Source of the DNA: RGIG2206 sp045540915
GTDB taxonomy: Bacteria; Bacillota; Clostridia; Oscillospirales; Acutalibacteraceae
Direction of reading: 5' to 3'
Length of the DNA: 56,481 nucleotides
NCBI GenBank assembly: GCA_045540915.1
Contig: JAZQID010000129.1
Span: 1 to 56,481 of the forward strand
In this document: positions 31,493-41,554 of the stretch, in pieces
How the letters are laid out: every line of letters begins with the position of its first letter
How positions within the stretch are numbered: the stretch's first letter is position 1
Notes under the pieces: generated by a model
The model's database searches: none
The model's input: the letters and a program-made list of their open reading frames with translations, nothing else
Told to the model about the DNA's origin: nothing
Program-made: the position numbers and the translations under genes

Positions 31493-32569
31493 TTATCCCT
31501 CCATATAAAAGGCTCTGTACCACTGTGCAAATTTTCGCAATCCCTCACGCAGCGAAGTGGAAGGCTTAAATCCTAAGTCTCTCTCAAGGGCATCGGTATC
31601 TGCGTAGGTCACGGGCACATCGCCCGGCTGCATCGGAACGAGCTCCTTATGAGCTTCAAAGTCATAATCTTCAGGCAACACGCCTGCGGCTATAAGCTCC
31701 TGTTGCAAAATGTCGACGAAGTCCAGAAGATTTTCGGGACTGTTGTTTCCGATGTTGTAGACGCGATAGGGCGGCTCGGGAAGTCCGTCCTCACCTACCT
31801 GCTTTTCGGGAGCACAGGACATAACGCGCTTGACCCCCTCAACGATGTCGTCGACATAAGTAAAATCGCGCTTGCAATTGCCGTAGTTGAAGATCTGAAT
31901 GGTCTTGCCCTGTCTGAGCTTATCGGTAAAGCCGAAGTATGCCATATCAGGACGGCCCGCAGGTCCGTAGACGGTGAAAAACCGAAGACCTGTCGACGGA
32001 ATATTGTAAAGCTTTGAGTAGGCGTGAGCCATCAGCTCGTTGCTCTTCTTTGTCGCGGCATACAGGGAAACGGGGTTGTCCACCTTATCGTCGGTAGAAT
32101 AAGGAATCTTTTTGTTGGAGCCGTAAACCGATGAGCTTGACGCATATACCAAGTGCTCAACTGGGTAGTTGCGGCAGGCCTCAAGGATGTTATAGAAACC
32201 GATAAGATTGCTCTCGATATATACATCGGGGTTGGTTATGGAGTAGCGCACTCCTGCCTGCGCCGCAAGGTTAACCACCACAGAGAAGTTATGCTTTGCA
32301 AAAAGGGAATCAACCAGCGCCTTGTCGGCAATACTGCCCTTGACAAATTCCCAGCGGCAGTCAGTATGTGAGGCGGCAACTTTTTCTATCTCACGAAGGC
32401 GATACTCCTTGATGGAAACGTCGTAGTAGTCGTTCATGTTGTCAAGGCCGATAACCGTTATTGCCTCAACGGTGTTGAGCAGCTCTGTGACAAGGTTGGC
32501 GCCGATAAATCCAGCAGCACCGGTGACGAGTATCGTTTTGCCATCCAACAAGATTCCGTGATTATGCAT
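31493..32569 (-). CDS. NAD-dependent UDP-uronate 4-epimerase-like enzyme
   Basis: A 358-residue protein taken to start at MHNHGIL, where AAGGA lies at good distance; an ATG at 32599 lacks a site. The NAD motif VTGAAGFIGANL, the Ser of ASSSSVYG and the YAATKKSNE Tyr-x3-Lys pair are present. SPENLLDFVDILQ and the overall order fit UDP-glucuronate 4-epimerases (CapI/WbpP branch). It pairs logically with ugd, whose start is two bases past its stop. Confidence 0.88.
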   Translation of the reverse strand: MHNHGILLDGKTILVTGAAGFIGANLVTELLNTVEAITVIGLDNMNDYYDVSIKEYRLREIEKVAASHTDCRWEFVKGSIADKALVDSLFAKHNFSVVVNLAAQAGVRYSITNPDVYIESNLIGFYNILEACRNYPVEHLVYASSSSVYGSNKKIPYSTDDKVDNPVSLYAATKKSNELMAHAYSKLYNIPSTGLRFFTVYGPAGRPDMAYFGFTDKLRQGKTIQIFNYGNCKRDFTYVDDIVEGVKRVMSCAPEKQVGEDGLPEPPYRVYNIGNNSPENLLDFVDILQQELIAAGVLPEDYDFEAHKELVPMQPGDVPVTYADTDALERDLGFKPSTSLREGLRKFAQWYRAFYMEG

Positions 32570-32618
32570 TTTCCTGTCCTTCAACTCCCAATCATTCAAA
32601 TAAAAACAGCCAATTATT

Positions 32619-34088
32619 CTATATGCGCTTCTTTTTAAACCTGTTTATCAATAACCGATAATATGTTAAAAACACTTTTCTCGTCGACGGGAAAACCATC
32701 ATCATAATTGCGTATATGAAAACACAACAAACGATTGTAAATATATTAAAAACCATGCCTTTGCCCATCTTTACGAATAAAAGCCCAAATCCAGCCATAA
32801 CCGCTGATGAGCAGATCGTAGGAATAAGCAGCCTTATCAAACGTACAAACGATAATCCGTACATCTTCCAAACCACCGAACAATGAATAATCATACCCAC
32901 GATTCTCACTAACGCTCTTGCATATGAAAGCTGTACAAAACCTTGGTTTGCACTAAAATATACTACCGGAATGATGGCTATTATCTGAGCCAATTGCACA
33001 AACACAGATACTTTAGGCTTTCCCTTTGCTATAAGAACACATCCGTTATACGAATTAAACAATATAGAGATAGAACTTATGAATCCCCAGATTCCCATCA
33101 TAACTGCTGCTTCGGCCCACACGTTGCCGAGAAGCAAATCACAAAGTGTGTCCTGATAGATCAACATACCAACGCCCATCGGTATAAGTAGAACGCCTGA
33201 CAAAAAACTAATTCTATAATAGATAGATTTAAACTCTTGGTTATCATTCTGTGCTCGGGAAAGTGCCGAAAGCAATACAGGAACCATAGAGGCAGACACT
33301 ACTGCAATAATTTGGTTCACCATATTCATTGAAGTTTTATAGAGTCCCAAGTAGTACTGCGTTAATATTTGGCTGACAATAAATGTGTCTCCCCAGTTAA
33401 TTACCCACACGAGCACTGATTCAAGAAGAGACCACAAGCTAAAACTCAACATATTCTTTAGGGTTAAAAAACTGTACTCCAGTTTCGGAACCCACTTTGA
33501 TAATATGAACATAGCAATTGCAGTCGCGGAATTTATCGCTATCGTTCCCAATATGATAGACCAGTAACTCCGAGTAATGAAAGCCAAAGGCACAGTAACC
33601 AAAAAAGGAACTGCAATTGTTATCAAGCGCACATAGAACAGTGTTTTGAAATCCATATTGCGCTTTAATCTTGCAGATTGGATGCTCGTAAAGGAGTGAA
33701 GCGTGAGGTTTGCACACGCAACGATCACCGCTAGTTCTTTCCCAGGGCATCCCACAAGGCTCGCCAAACCCTTGGAAAAAACAGCAACAATTCCCCAGAT
33801 AACAATTGAGATAAGAAAATTTGTCCAGAACGCGACATTCGAAATATGATCTAATTCCGAATCTGAATCTATCTCATGTTGAATAACATATTTCTGAAAC
33901 CCCGCATCAGCAAACAAATCGCAAAAACTAATAATGACATTTATCGACGCAACAATTCCAAAGACCTCGGGAACAAGAACTCTGGCCAAAACCATACTGC
34001 TGATAGGTGTTACCAATTTAGCCATGATCTCTGTTATTGTTGACCATTTTGTAGCATTTGCAATCTTGCTGCCCGCAACTTTCGGCAT
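32619..34088 (-). CDS. wzx: Wzx-type oligosaccharide flippase
   Basis: A 489-residue integral membrane protein with 12-14 segments, starting at MPKVAGSKIANATKW (AAAGGA eight bases upstream). Motifs such as KLVTPISSMVLARVLVPEVFGIVA are typical of the polysaccharide-export branch of the MOP family. It flips the undecaprenyl-linked repeat unit outward. It marks the upstream start of the A+T-rich, cluster-specific part of the operon (wzx, wzy, glycosyltransferases), the portion that usually varies between strains. Confidence 0.92.
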   Translation of the reverse strand: MPKVAGSKIANATKWSTITEIMAKLVTPISSMVLARVLVPEVFGIVASINVIISFCDLFADAGFQKYVIQHEIDSDSELDHISNVAFWTNFLISIVIWGIVAVFSKGLASLVGCPGKELAVIVACANLTLHSFTSIQSARLKRNMDFKTLFYVRLITIAVPFLVTVPLAFITRSYWSIILGTIAINSATAIAMFILSKWVPKLEYSFLTLKNMLSFSLWSLLESVLVWVINWGDTFIVSQILTQYYLGLYKTSMNMVNQIIAVVSASMVPVLLSALSRAQNDNQEFKSIYYRISFLSGVLLIPMGVGMLIYQDTLCDLLLGNVWAEAAVMMGIWGFISSISILFNSYNGCVLIAKGKPKVSVFVQLAQIIAIIPVVYFSANQGFVQLSYARALVRIVGMIIHCSVVWKMYGLSFVRLIRLLIPTICSSAVMAGFGLLFVKMGKGMVFNIFTIVCCVFIYAIMMMVFPSTRKVFLTYYRLLINRFKKKRI

Positions 34089-34181
34089 ACGCGCTGTCCT
34101 TTCTGTAAGGAGCATTTATTACTTCTTTTTCAGCCTTTTTTGTTCCTAAATTCTTCACAGAAACATGATTTATCAATCACT

Positions 34182-35378
34182 CTAATTTGAAACACCGTCA
34201 CTGTTTTGGCGGCCTTCCGCTACAGCCATTATCAATGCAAGAAACACCATAGGAACAGAATACAGATAAGTCACTTGTCCCAATTCGATTAATAAAAATC
34301 CAACTGTTGTATAGATAACATATCTGCCAAGAGGAGACGACCGTTTTCTTGAACAAAAATATAACGAGTAAAAATACGACGCATAGTAAACTATAAGCCC
34401 AACCAATCCGGATGACACAAGAACCTCGATATAGTTATTATGCGAATAGGTACCCATATATTTTGATGAGCTTCCGAATCCAATACCCCATGGTCGATCG
34501 ACAAACAGTCTTAACCCTTTCTCCATAAGCATTAATCTGTTCTCATCTGATTCTTGGTACATTGTGTGAGCTGAGCTCCCACCAAAAAAGTCCAACTTGT
34601 GTCCGACCAGATAATATAATGGTTCTATTTCCATAACAGCTATATAAAGAGCAATCAAACCGCCTATAACAAAAACGAGATTACGCTTGCTTGACTGTAA
34701 GTTTGCTAACACAAATGTAACGACATAAAAAACAAGAATTTTTCGACTTCCTGTTAGCAAAGATGTAATAACAACGAAAGCCATAACACAGAAAACTATC
34801 AGCTTTATCCACTTCTTTTTTGTTTTACCCAGCAAATAAAGCCACGAGGCAAAAGCAATGCACATATTCATGCCAACAATATTTACATTGCCGCCTGCAA
34901 TATCCGCACCTATTCTGTTTAACGTTGCATATTCTAAATTATCGTATGACATTCCGGATGCAAGGAATTCACTTAAGATGTAACCACCGCATACCACTCC
35001 GGCTATTCCTACATATCTTATTACTTTTTCTATTCTTTCTTCGTCCTTCATATACACAAAGAGAAAAAAGCACTTAAGCAAGTTCTTTATTACAATAATC
35101 AGTGTCGATATAGTCTCTGTACTATAGTTAATAAAAGCTAAAACAAACGCAAACATTAAAACCGCTATGCACCATTTCAAGCAAAAGGTAACTTTCACAT
35201 ATTGTCCAAGCATCAAGATTGAGAAGCCCAGAAACACAACCTGTATCGTAGAAAAAATTTGGCTGAATCTTGCGTTTTCAAACACAAACATTGCTATTAT
35301 GTAAGCAAATACCACAATGTCATATAACGTGCCTAAAGTCAGCCCTTTTTTCTCACTGTTTCGAGATATTCCAACCAT
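34182..35378 (-). CDS. wzy: Wzy-type O-antigen/capsule polymerase
   Basis: A 398-residue protein with about 11 membrane segments and one larger external loop (about 265-320) holding ENRLMLMEKGLRLFVDRPWG, GSSSKYMGTYSHNNYIEV: the O-antigen ligase/polymerase signature. It polymerises repeat units on the outer membrane face. The annotated start overlaps the preceding glycosyltransferase by 40 bp, so a slightly later start is possible. It is strongly A+T-rich. Confidence 0.88.
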   Translation of the reverse strand: MVGISRNSEKKGLTLGTLYDIVVFAYIIAMFVFENARFSQIFSTIQVVFLGFSILMLGQYVKVTFCLKWCIAVLMFAFVLAFINYSTETISTLIIVIKNLLKCFFLFVYMKDEERIEKVIRYVGIAGVVCGGYILSEFLASGMSYDNLEYATLNRIGADIAGGNVNIVGMNMCIAFASWLYLLGKTKKKWIKLIVFCVMAFVVITSLLTGSRKILVFYVVTFVLANLQSSKRNLVFVIGGLIALYIAVMEIEPLYYLVGHKLDFFGGSSAHTMYQESDENRLMLMEKGLRLFVDRPWGIGFGSSSKYMGTYSHNNYIEVLVSSGLVGLIVYYASYFYSLYFCSRKRSSPLGRYVIYTTVGFLLIELGQVTYLYSVPMVFLALIMAVAEGRQNSDGVSN

Positions 35379-36415
35379 TGTTGAGATATTATCTCCCTTC
35401 CCAAATTCACGTTGATTGCTACGCTTTCCTTGCTTAACGCCTTTTTTAAATCATTGTTAGCAACCAATTCAGATAGCGTACTGGCAATCTGTTCAACATC
35501 TCCGCATTGAACAAGAAGACCCGAACCATATTTCTCCACTAAATCAAATGCTCCGCCTCCGCCACAATCTGTGCTAATACACGGAACTCCAACGGACATA
35601 GCCTCCATCAACGCATTTGGCATGCCTTCAAACACCGAGGTAAGCAGAAATATTTCAGCACTTAATAGCACTTCTATAGGATCACTTGTTTTGCCAGGAA
35701 GAAGAACCTTTCCTTGCAATTCTAACTGCTCAATAAGTTTATCGTAACTATCCCGACACGGTCCTTCACCATATAACTCCAAAGTATAATCCGGATGGTT
35801 CGCAGAGAAAAGAGCAAACGCTTTTATCATAGAAACATGATCTTTTTGAAAATTATCCAAGCGAGCCATGCTGACAATCTTTTTTTCAGCAGATTCAATA
35901 TTCCATCTTTTTCCACTATCAACAATCGGATTTGGAATTACAACCGCACGCTTCTGTATTCTCTTTGAAAAGTACTGTTTGATCCGCTCTGTCTGAAATA
36001 CATATCCGTCTGAAAACGGATACAGTACAGCCCTAATCGCTTTCTCTGACTGTTTTCTCGGGTCGAATTCCGGATCGTTGCGTTCACATACCACAAGAGG
36101 AATTCTCACTCCAAGCAAGGCTACAATCGTGTTTACATTGCAAACACTTCCAAAGGAAACCACCACATCGGGCTTTATATCTTTAATCGTTCTCCTGATT
36201 GTCCTCCATCGTGACGCAAGGCGCTTGATCTTGTTACCAGTAGCTCTGGCCCCGTGTGTTATAATGCCTCCTTCATTCCCCCGGGTTCCTTTTCCTTTTT
36301 CAAGTAACACAACGTGTATTTCGTTTCCGTTTTTATAGAGTTCCTGTGCAACTATTGAAAGGACTTTTTCAGCCCCACTAAAGTTCAGTGACCCTATAAC
36401 AAAAGCAACCCTCAT
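35339..36415 (-). CDS. GT4-family glycosyltransferase
   Basis: A 358-residue GT-B enzyme. The N-domain begins MRVAFVIGSLNFSGAEKVL, a typical donor-side glycine loop. The C-domain has the retaining GT4 signature VFEGMPNALMEAMSVGVPCISTDCGG with the E-x7-E motif, and MARLDNFQKDH. It adds one sugar to the lipid-linked repeat unit at the inner membrane face. The start overlaps the preceding stop as ATGA. Donor and acceptor cannot be deduced. Confidence 0.9.
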   Translation of the reverse strand: MRVAFVIGSLNFSGAEKVLSIVAQELYKNGNEIHVVLLEKGKGTRGNEGGIITHGARATGNKIKRLASRWRTIRRTIKDIKPDVVVSFGSVCNVNTIVALLGVRIPLVVCERNDPEFDPRKQSEKAIRAVLYPFSDGYVFQTERIKQYFSKRIQKRAVVIPNPIVDSGKRWNIESAEKKIVSMARLDNFQKDHVSMIKAFALFSANHPDYTLELYGEGPCRDSYDKLIEQLELQGKVLLPGKTSDPIEVLLSAEIFLLTSVFEGMPNALMEAMSVGVPCISTDCGGGGAFDLVEKYGSGLLVQCGDVEQIASTLSELVANNDLKKALSKESVAINVNLGREIISQQWLEYLETVRKKG

Positions 36416-37632
36416 AGCCGATCTCCCAATAACTTCATGATTTTTCCTGCTTGGATTTTTGGAGTTTTGTTATTCAAAACAAACTCCTGTGCTTTTTTAC
36501 CCATTTGTTTTCGTTCGTCGGCATTCATTTCCATCACTTTGCGCAATGAATTTACAAAGCCGCTTTTATCATCTTCAATATGAAAAAAGTACTTATCATA
36601 CTCAGAAGGAATCCCATCCAACTTATACGCAAGCATCGGATTACCGGACAACATATACTCGAGAATCTTAGAAGGAAAACTATACTTTGCAAACTCATGA
36701 TTTGGACGAGGATTAACAAGCAAATCCGCTTCCTGCTGCGCTTGAACTGCAACTGAATTTGGCACGGATCCATGAAAAACCACTCTATCATCTCCTGCTG
36801 CCATTTTCTTGGCATCTTCAAGATGGACACCATCTCCAAATATATCGAGATTCCAATCTTCCAAGGCGATCTCCATAAATGATGAAACAAGCATAAGCAC
36901 ACCGTATTCCTTCTTTATACCACCTGTATAAACTATGTGCTTTTTTCCATCTAAAAACAATTCGTTTTCGCTGTGTTGCGGCGCTTTGCCTGAACATATC
37001 CCCTCAACTACTACATAATTGATTTGCCTGTTAAACCAATTCTTCATATGCTCAGTCAAGAAGACATAATTATCAATATTGGATAAGCATTTTTTGAGAT
37101 AGGCGATCTCAACTTTTTTCATCGTTCTGTACTTCACGTTTGTCTGCATTGCAGTAACATTCATATATTCCGGTAGGTCAGGAACAACAAGGCAAACCTT
37201 TATATGTTTATATTTTTTCTTTATATCGTGAAGCAACTTGACAAAAGGGAGTGTCATTGCATATGCAATGATGCATTTGTCTTCCTCTGTATTGTTATTC
37301 GCCCAGTCATTTAGGTAATTCCATACTCCTATATACCTGCTTAGTATCTTTATGCCTGCTATATTTGTGAAGCCAATATTAACATCATTTGCTCCCTTGG
37401 TATGTAAAAAATCAAAGGTAGGAATATTTTTTTGTTGATATTTCTTAGGATAAGCCCCGATATACAGGGAATTACAGATTGTCACAGGCTTATCATTATT
37501 CTCATCAAGACCCTGCACAATAGCCCACTGCAACTTATTTGCTGCGTTTTGGACGCCAACCAAAGAGTCTTTTATTATCTGATCCTCGTATTCACGGGGA
37601 AAAAGACCCATTAGACAAAGTATATCCATCAT
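36412..37632 (-). CDS. Glycosyltransferase, GT4-like
   Basis: A 406-residue GT-B fold protein. The C-terminal half shows HIVYTGGIKKEYGVLMLVSSF, LDIFGDGVHLEDAKK and a divergent donor motif NPRPNHEFAKYSFPSKILEYMLSGNPMLAY. The N-terminal half has few recognisable motifs. Two adjacent ATGs could start it after GAAGGGG. It is one of three GT4 enzymes in a row and strongly A+T-rich. Confidence 0.85.
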   Translation of the reverse strand: MMDILCLMGLFPREYEDQIIKDSLVGVQNAANKLQWAIVQGLDENNDKPVTICNSLYIGAYPKKYQQKNIPTFDFLHTKGANDVNIGFTNIAGIKILSRYIGVWNYLNDWANNNTEEDKCIIAYAMTLPFVKLLHDIKKKYKHIKVCLVVPDLPEYMNVTAMQTNVKYRTMKKVEIAYLKKCLSNIDNYVFLTEHMKNWFNRQINYVVVEGICSGKAPQHSENELFLDGKKHIVYTGGIKKEYGVLMLVSSFMEIALEDWNLDIFGDGVHLEDAKKMAAGDDRVVFHGSVPNSVAVQAQQEADLLVNPRPNHEFAKYSFPSKILEYMLSGNPMLAYKLDGIPSEYDKYFFHIEDDKSGFVNSLRKVMEMNADERKQMGKKAQEFVLNNKTPKIQAGKIMKLLGDRL

Positions 37633-37666
37633 TAACCCCTTCTCGTAAGGCTTGTATATGTCCGGT

Positions 37667-38848
37667 TTAATGATTTTCTGTTATTATTTGCGCATATTTT
37701 GAACTATTAACACTTTTCAAAAACCTTGATTCAAACAGCCTTTTAGTGCGAACAACAACTTGCCCTTTTCTTATCTTTTGAATTTCCTCTACAAGTTCTT
37801 CGGGTTTATCAGCGTCAACCACCGGACACTTCGCTTCTTTCATCACCATTTGCCCAAACTTGCCTTCCTTACCGATTGCAAAAACAATCGGTTTCTGGCA
37901 AGCTAAGCAGGTTGCCGTTTTGGATGGCAACGCAGTGCGATAAACATCCTTTACCAAAGGTATTACATTCACATCGGCAACGCTGTAAATGAAAGGAGCC
38001 CATTCGGGTGGTTGTTTCGGCCAAAAACTTATATTATGTATCCCATACTCGTTGGCTCTGGTTTCTAGCTTTTCCTTATACAAGCCGCTTCCAATGATAT
38101 GGAACCAAACATTTTTATCATTCTTCATTGTTTTTGCAACTTCTACAAGAATATCCACATTCTGCATCACGCCAATATTTCCAGCATACACAACATTGAA
38201 ATAATTCTTGTCGAACATATGGTCAGCCGGAGAAGCATCTACAATTTCATAAAGCTCGTCCTGATAAGACCAGTTATAGATAACCTCTATCTTGTCTGAA
38301 GAAGTCCCATCTGCTATGAGAGTGTCCTTCATGTCATCTGAGATCGTAATAATATGATCAGAATGCTTATAACCATAACGCTGCACAGCAGCCAGTGTCT
38401 TAAATAAAATTCCGTTCTCCTTAACGACACCGCTAAACACAGCATTATAGGGAAATATATCTTGTACATTAAACGTGATTTTTGCATCTTTTATGAATCT
38501 TCTTGCCAACCATACCGCAAAACCAGCAACGTTAGTTGATTGAATAAAAACAGCATCGGAATCTCTATGGTTCTTTAGAGCGTCTCTACACTTCCAACAA
38601 TAATGCATGGCATTCAGATATCGTTTCACAAAATTTGTTTTGTTTGGCTTTTTAACTGTAACGCTCTGCGTCGTAACTCCTAAAGCCTCAAGATTCTTCG
38701 GGAGTATAGGCAATTCTCCTCCTTGGTGCGCCTGAACGACATGCACGCTATTGCCTGCCTTGGCAAGCTGTTCTATCACAGCACTGAGAAGATGCTCCGA
38801 AGTTGTATGAGCATCAAAGCCCCCACTCATCCAGAAAAGAATTTTCAC
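37667..38848 (-). CDS. GT4-family glycosyltransferase (WbuB-like)
   Basis: A 393-residue enzyme starting at a GTG (38848) with GGAGG ten bases before it. DAVFIQSTNVAGFAVWLARR, VQDIFPYNAVFSG, YNWSYQDELYEI, VVYAGNIGVMQNVDILVEVAK and LPSKTATCLACQKPIVFAIG are features of the WbuB branch. WbuB in E. coli O26-type clusters transfers N-acetyl-L-fucosamine. Since this operon makes UDP-L-FucNAc, this is the best candidate for its transferase; that assignment is inference. Confidence 0.88.
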   Translation of the reverse strand: MKILFWMSGGFDAHTTSEHLLSAVIEQLAKAGNSVHVVQAHQGGELPILPKNLEALGVTTQSVTVKKPNKTNFVKRYLNAMHYCWKCRDALKNHRDSDAVFIQSTNVAGFAVWLARRFIKDAKITFNVQDIFPYNAVFSGVVKENGILFKTLAAVQRYGYKHSDHIITISDDMKDTLIADGTSSDKIEVIYNWSYQDELYEIVDASPADHMFDKNYFNVVYAGNIGVMQNVDILVEVAKTMKNDKNVWFHIIGSGLYKEKLETRANEYGIHNISFWPKQPPEWAPFIYSVADVNVIPLVKDVYRTALPSKTATCLACQKPIVFAIGKEGKFGQMVMKEAKCPVVDADKPEELVEEIQKIRKGQVVVRTKRLFESRFLKSVNSSKYAQIITENH

Positions 38849-38892
38849 TCCAAATGTTCCTCCTGCTTAACTGAGATACGCTCAAGTTTCCG

Positions 38893-40026
38893 TTATATCT
38901 TTTCGTATATCTTATCAATGCACATCTGTGTTGCGTTGCCCGTATGAGAAACGTAACTGTCCACATATTCCTTACAGCGATTGCTCTCAGCGGCATAATC
39001 CATATTTTTTATAAACTCTATAACCTCTGCTTCAGTTCGTTTCAACCCGCTAGGAAACTCGTTTTTAAGATCCATAAACAGCCCGTTATCCGCTTCATAT
39101 TTTTCATAATCATATGCAAAGCAAATCATAGGTTTGGCCAACAATCCATAATCAAAAAACGCGCTTGAATAATCCGAAATCAGAATATCGGATATCCAAT
39201 AAAGGTCATTTACATTGGGATAAGATGATGCATCGATCCAGAAGTTTTTATCGGAATTGCATATGTTTCCTTTTGCAAAATGGTGTGCACGAACGAGCAT
39301 TACATACTCGTACGACAACTCTTTTTCCCATAGTTCATAATCCAACTCAAGATTTCCGTACTCTCTCCACGTTGGCATATAAAGAACAATCTTTTTGTCT
39401 TCGGGTATATCAAAGTATGTGCGAACCTTTTGAGTAGTAGCCTCGTTCATTTCAAAAAGCTCGTCTTCTCTCGGTCGACCGCTGTAAAGAAGGTTTTCAT
39501 CCAAAGCGTTAAACCAATGAACCATCTCATCGCGGGCATATTTTCCGTCCACACACACGATGTCAACATAGGAGAAATCGTAGTCTTTTCTGCCTTTAAC
39601 AGCGTTGCCGCCCTTCTTGGGTCCGGTGCCGTGCCAGGTATTCAAATAAACCGTAGCCTTCTTCTTGAAGCGAAGTCCACGCTCAATGTTGACATTCGTT
39701 ATCCATATTTTAGCTTTAAGTGCGGTTACAAAGTAGGCCATCGAGTCGGTCTTAACCTTGTCCGCATCGACATTGGAAAAAGCCTCGGGATTAACAAAGG
39801 TCCATACAAAACGATAGTCCTTAAACCTTTCATCCTTCTTCATCGCCTCATAGATAACCTTTGGGCTGTCGCTATATTGCTCTCCTCCGTATGACGATAA
39901 AAGCACCAGTTTTTCGTCCGTTTTTACAAACAAACCTATAAACCTGAAAAAAGCTCCCATTACAACACGGTAAAGCCACTGAATAAGCGGAACGTGTTTT
40001 ATAAGCCACGCTATCATATCGTGCAT
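38893..40026 (-). CDS. CDP-glycerol glycerophosphotransferase-family protein (TagB/TagF-like)
   Basis: A 377-residue protein starting at MHDMIAWLIK, with AAGGTGG eight bases upstream. The membrane-associated N-terminus is followed by the Glyphos_transf domain: VYLNTWHGTGPKKGG, SGRPREDELF, VLYMPTWREYGN, SDILISDYSSAFFDY. The two His regions (WHGT and VRAHHFA) needed for catalysis are present. The family transfers glycerol- or ribitol-phosphate, or acts on related polyol-phosphate donors. No CDP-glycerol synthase (TagD) is in the cluster, so the donor must come from elsewhere. Confidence 0.9.
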   Translation of the reverse strand: MHDMIAWLIKHVPLIQWLYRVVMGAFFRFIGLFVKTDEKLVLLSSYGGEQYSDSPKVIYEAMKKDERFKDYRFVWTFVNPEAFSNVDADKVKTDSMAYFVTALKAKIWITNVNIERGLRFKKKATVYLNTWHGTGPKKGGNAVKGRKDYDFSYVDIVCVDGKYARDEMVHWFNALDENLLYSGRPREDELFEMNEATTQKVRTYFDIPEDKKIVLYMPTWREYGNLELDYELWEKELSYEYVMLVRAHHFAKGNICNSDKNFWIDASSYPNVNDLYWISDILISDYSSAFFDYGLLAKPMICFAYDYEKYEADNGLFMDLKNEFPSGLKRTEAEVIEFIKNMDYAAESNRCKEYVDSYVSHTGNATQMCIDKIYEKI

Positions 40027-40067
40027 CTGTAAATCCACCTTGCCCTTTTAGTTTGTCTGCCTTGTCT

Positions 40068-41462
40068 TTATTCCCAAGTCAAAGCCTCTTCCTTTTCCTC
40101 AAATTCCAACGCTCCGCCCATTGCGGTGGTTTGGCCGACGGCGATGCCGTCGGTACTTTCGGGGAGGAAGAGTATCTTTATGGTTGCGAAGATTATGCGC
40201 AGGTCCTCCATAAAGCTCGGCTTTGCTATGTACATCAGATCCATCTGCAGCTTATCATAGGGCGTCGTATTATACTTGCCGTAGACCTGCGCGTAGCCGG
40301 TCAGGCCCGCCTTGGCCTGCAGTCGCAGACGGAACTCGGGCAGCTCCTGCTCATACTGCGCGGCAATCTCGGGGCGCTCGGGACGCGGTCCCACGACGCT
40401 CATGCTACCGCCCAAAATATTCAGCAACTGCGGCAGCTCGTCGATCCTGCACTTGCGGATAATCCTGCCGACAGGCGTGATGCGGTCGTCGTTGTCGCCG
40501 GTAGAAAGCCTTGCAACGCCGTCCTTCTCGGCATCCACCCTCATCGAGCGGAACTTCAGCACCTTGAACACCTTGCCATCCTTGGTCAAGCGATCCTGCT
40601 TATAGAAAACGGGGCCGCCGTCGGTCACCTTTATCGCGATAGCGGTGACAAGCATAATGCCGCTGAGCGGCACAAGCACAATAAGGCTTGCAACGATGTC
40701 GAAGAGCCTTTTGAAAAGCTTGTACTCGGGCTTGGGGTTCCATCTGTCCACCCTGAGCATAGGCAGGTGGAACATATGCATACGCTTTGCGCCGTTAAGG
40801 ATAATGTCGCCGATGCGGGGCAGCAAATAAACGGTGATGCCCTTATCGGTACAATATTTCAAGATCTGGTTGCGCTCGTGGCTGCTGACACCGCAGATAA
40901 ACACTGCGCCAAAGCCTTCAAGTCGGCCGATATCAGCCGCGCAATCCTCGGCATCAAGCACCGCCTGCACGTCAAACTTCTTCTCCAGTCCGTACTCGCG
41001 CATCAGGGAGGCAACGTCATAATGCTCACTGTATACGATAGCCGTTTTGATAGGCGGGAAGGAAGCAAAATACCACATATGTGCAATAAAGCTCCAAGCA
41101 ACCACCAGCGCCAACTGCACAGCCAGAGTAATAAGGCAGGGGATGAGGTTGGGGAAGCTGTGGTTCAAGAGCCATATAACGATGAACATCATCGCGTCCG
41201 AAAGCAGCACGGCAAGGCACTGGCTGTAAACGATCTCGGAGATCCTGTTTATCGAGATCATAAAGGCGTCGTACACCCTTGCAAAAGTTATGTAGAGCGC
41301 AACAAAAAGCGCGATGACCAACCAGTTGCCCTTGTTGAAGTAAGGGGCCATTATGGTATCCGCAAAATAACCGTACCAGCAAAACGCAAAGGGGACCGAA
41401 GCAAAAATTACCGGCATCAACTTGGCTATTCTAAGGCTCAAATCATGCTTAAAGCTTTTCAC
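40068..41462 (-). CDS. Polyprenyl-phosphate sugar-1-phosphate transferase (initiating)
   Basis: A 464-residue protein starting at GTG (41462) with GAGG seven bases upstream. Four or five N-terminal membrane helices, a CoA-binding-like Rossmann region (about 130-240), then the catalytic Bac_transf domain: KRLFDIVASLIVLV, GGPVFYKQDRL, FRSMRVDAE, RKCRIDELPQLLNIL, SVVGPRPERPE and GLTGYAQVYGKYNTT. It starts repeat-unit synthesis by moving sugar-1-P to undecaprenyl phosphate. It is the first gene of the operon. Confidence 0.94.
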   Translation of the reverse strand: MKSFKHDLSLRIAKLMPVIFASVPFAFCWYGYFADTIMAPYFNKGNWLVIALFVALYITFARVYDAFMISINRISEIVYSQCLAVLLSDAMMFIVIWLLNHSFPNLIPCLITLAVQLALVVAWSFIAHMWYFASFPPIKTAIVYSEHYDVASLMREYGLEKKFDVQAVLDAEDCAADIGRLEGFGAVFICGVSSHERNQILKYCTDKGITVYLLPRIGDIILNGAKRMHMFHLPMLRVDRWNPKPEYKLFKRLFDIVASLIVLVPLSGIMLVTAIAIKVTDGGPVFYKQDRLTKDGKVFKVLKFRSMRVDAEKDGVARLSTGDNDDRITPVGRIIRKCRIDELPQLLNILGGSMSVVGPRPERPEIAAQYEQELPEFRLRLQAKAGLTGYAQVYGKYNTTPYDKLQMDLMYIAKPSFMEDLRIIFATIKILFLPESTDGIAVGQTTAMGGALEFEEKEEALTWE

Positions 41463-41554
41463 AGTTCAACCTCTTTCCTGTTCCTTTTATACCAACATCG
41501 AACGCAATTTTTCGTTTGTGTAAAATCAAACCCAAACATACTTATACAAAATAA

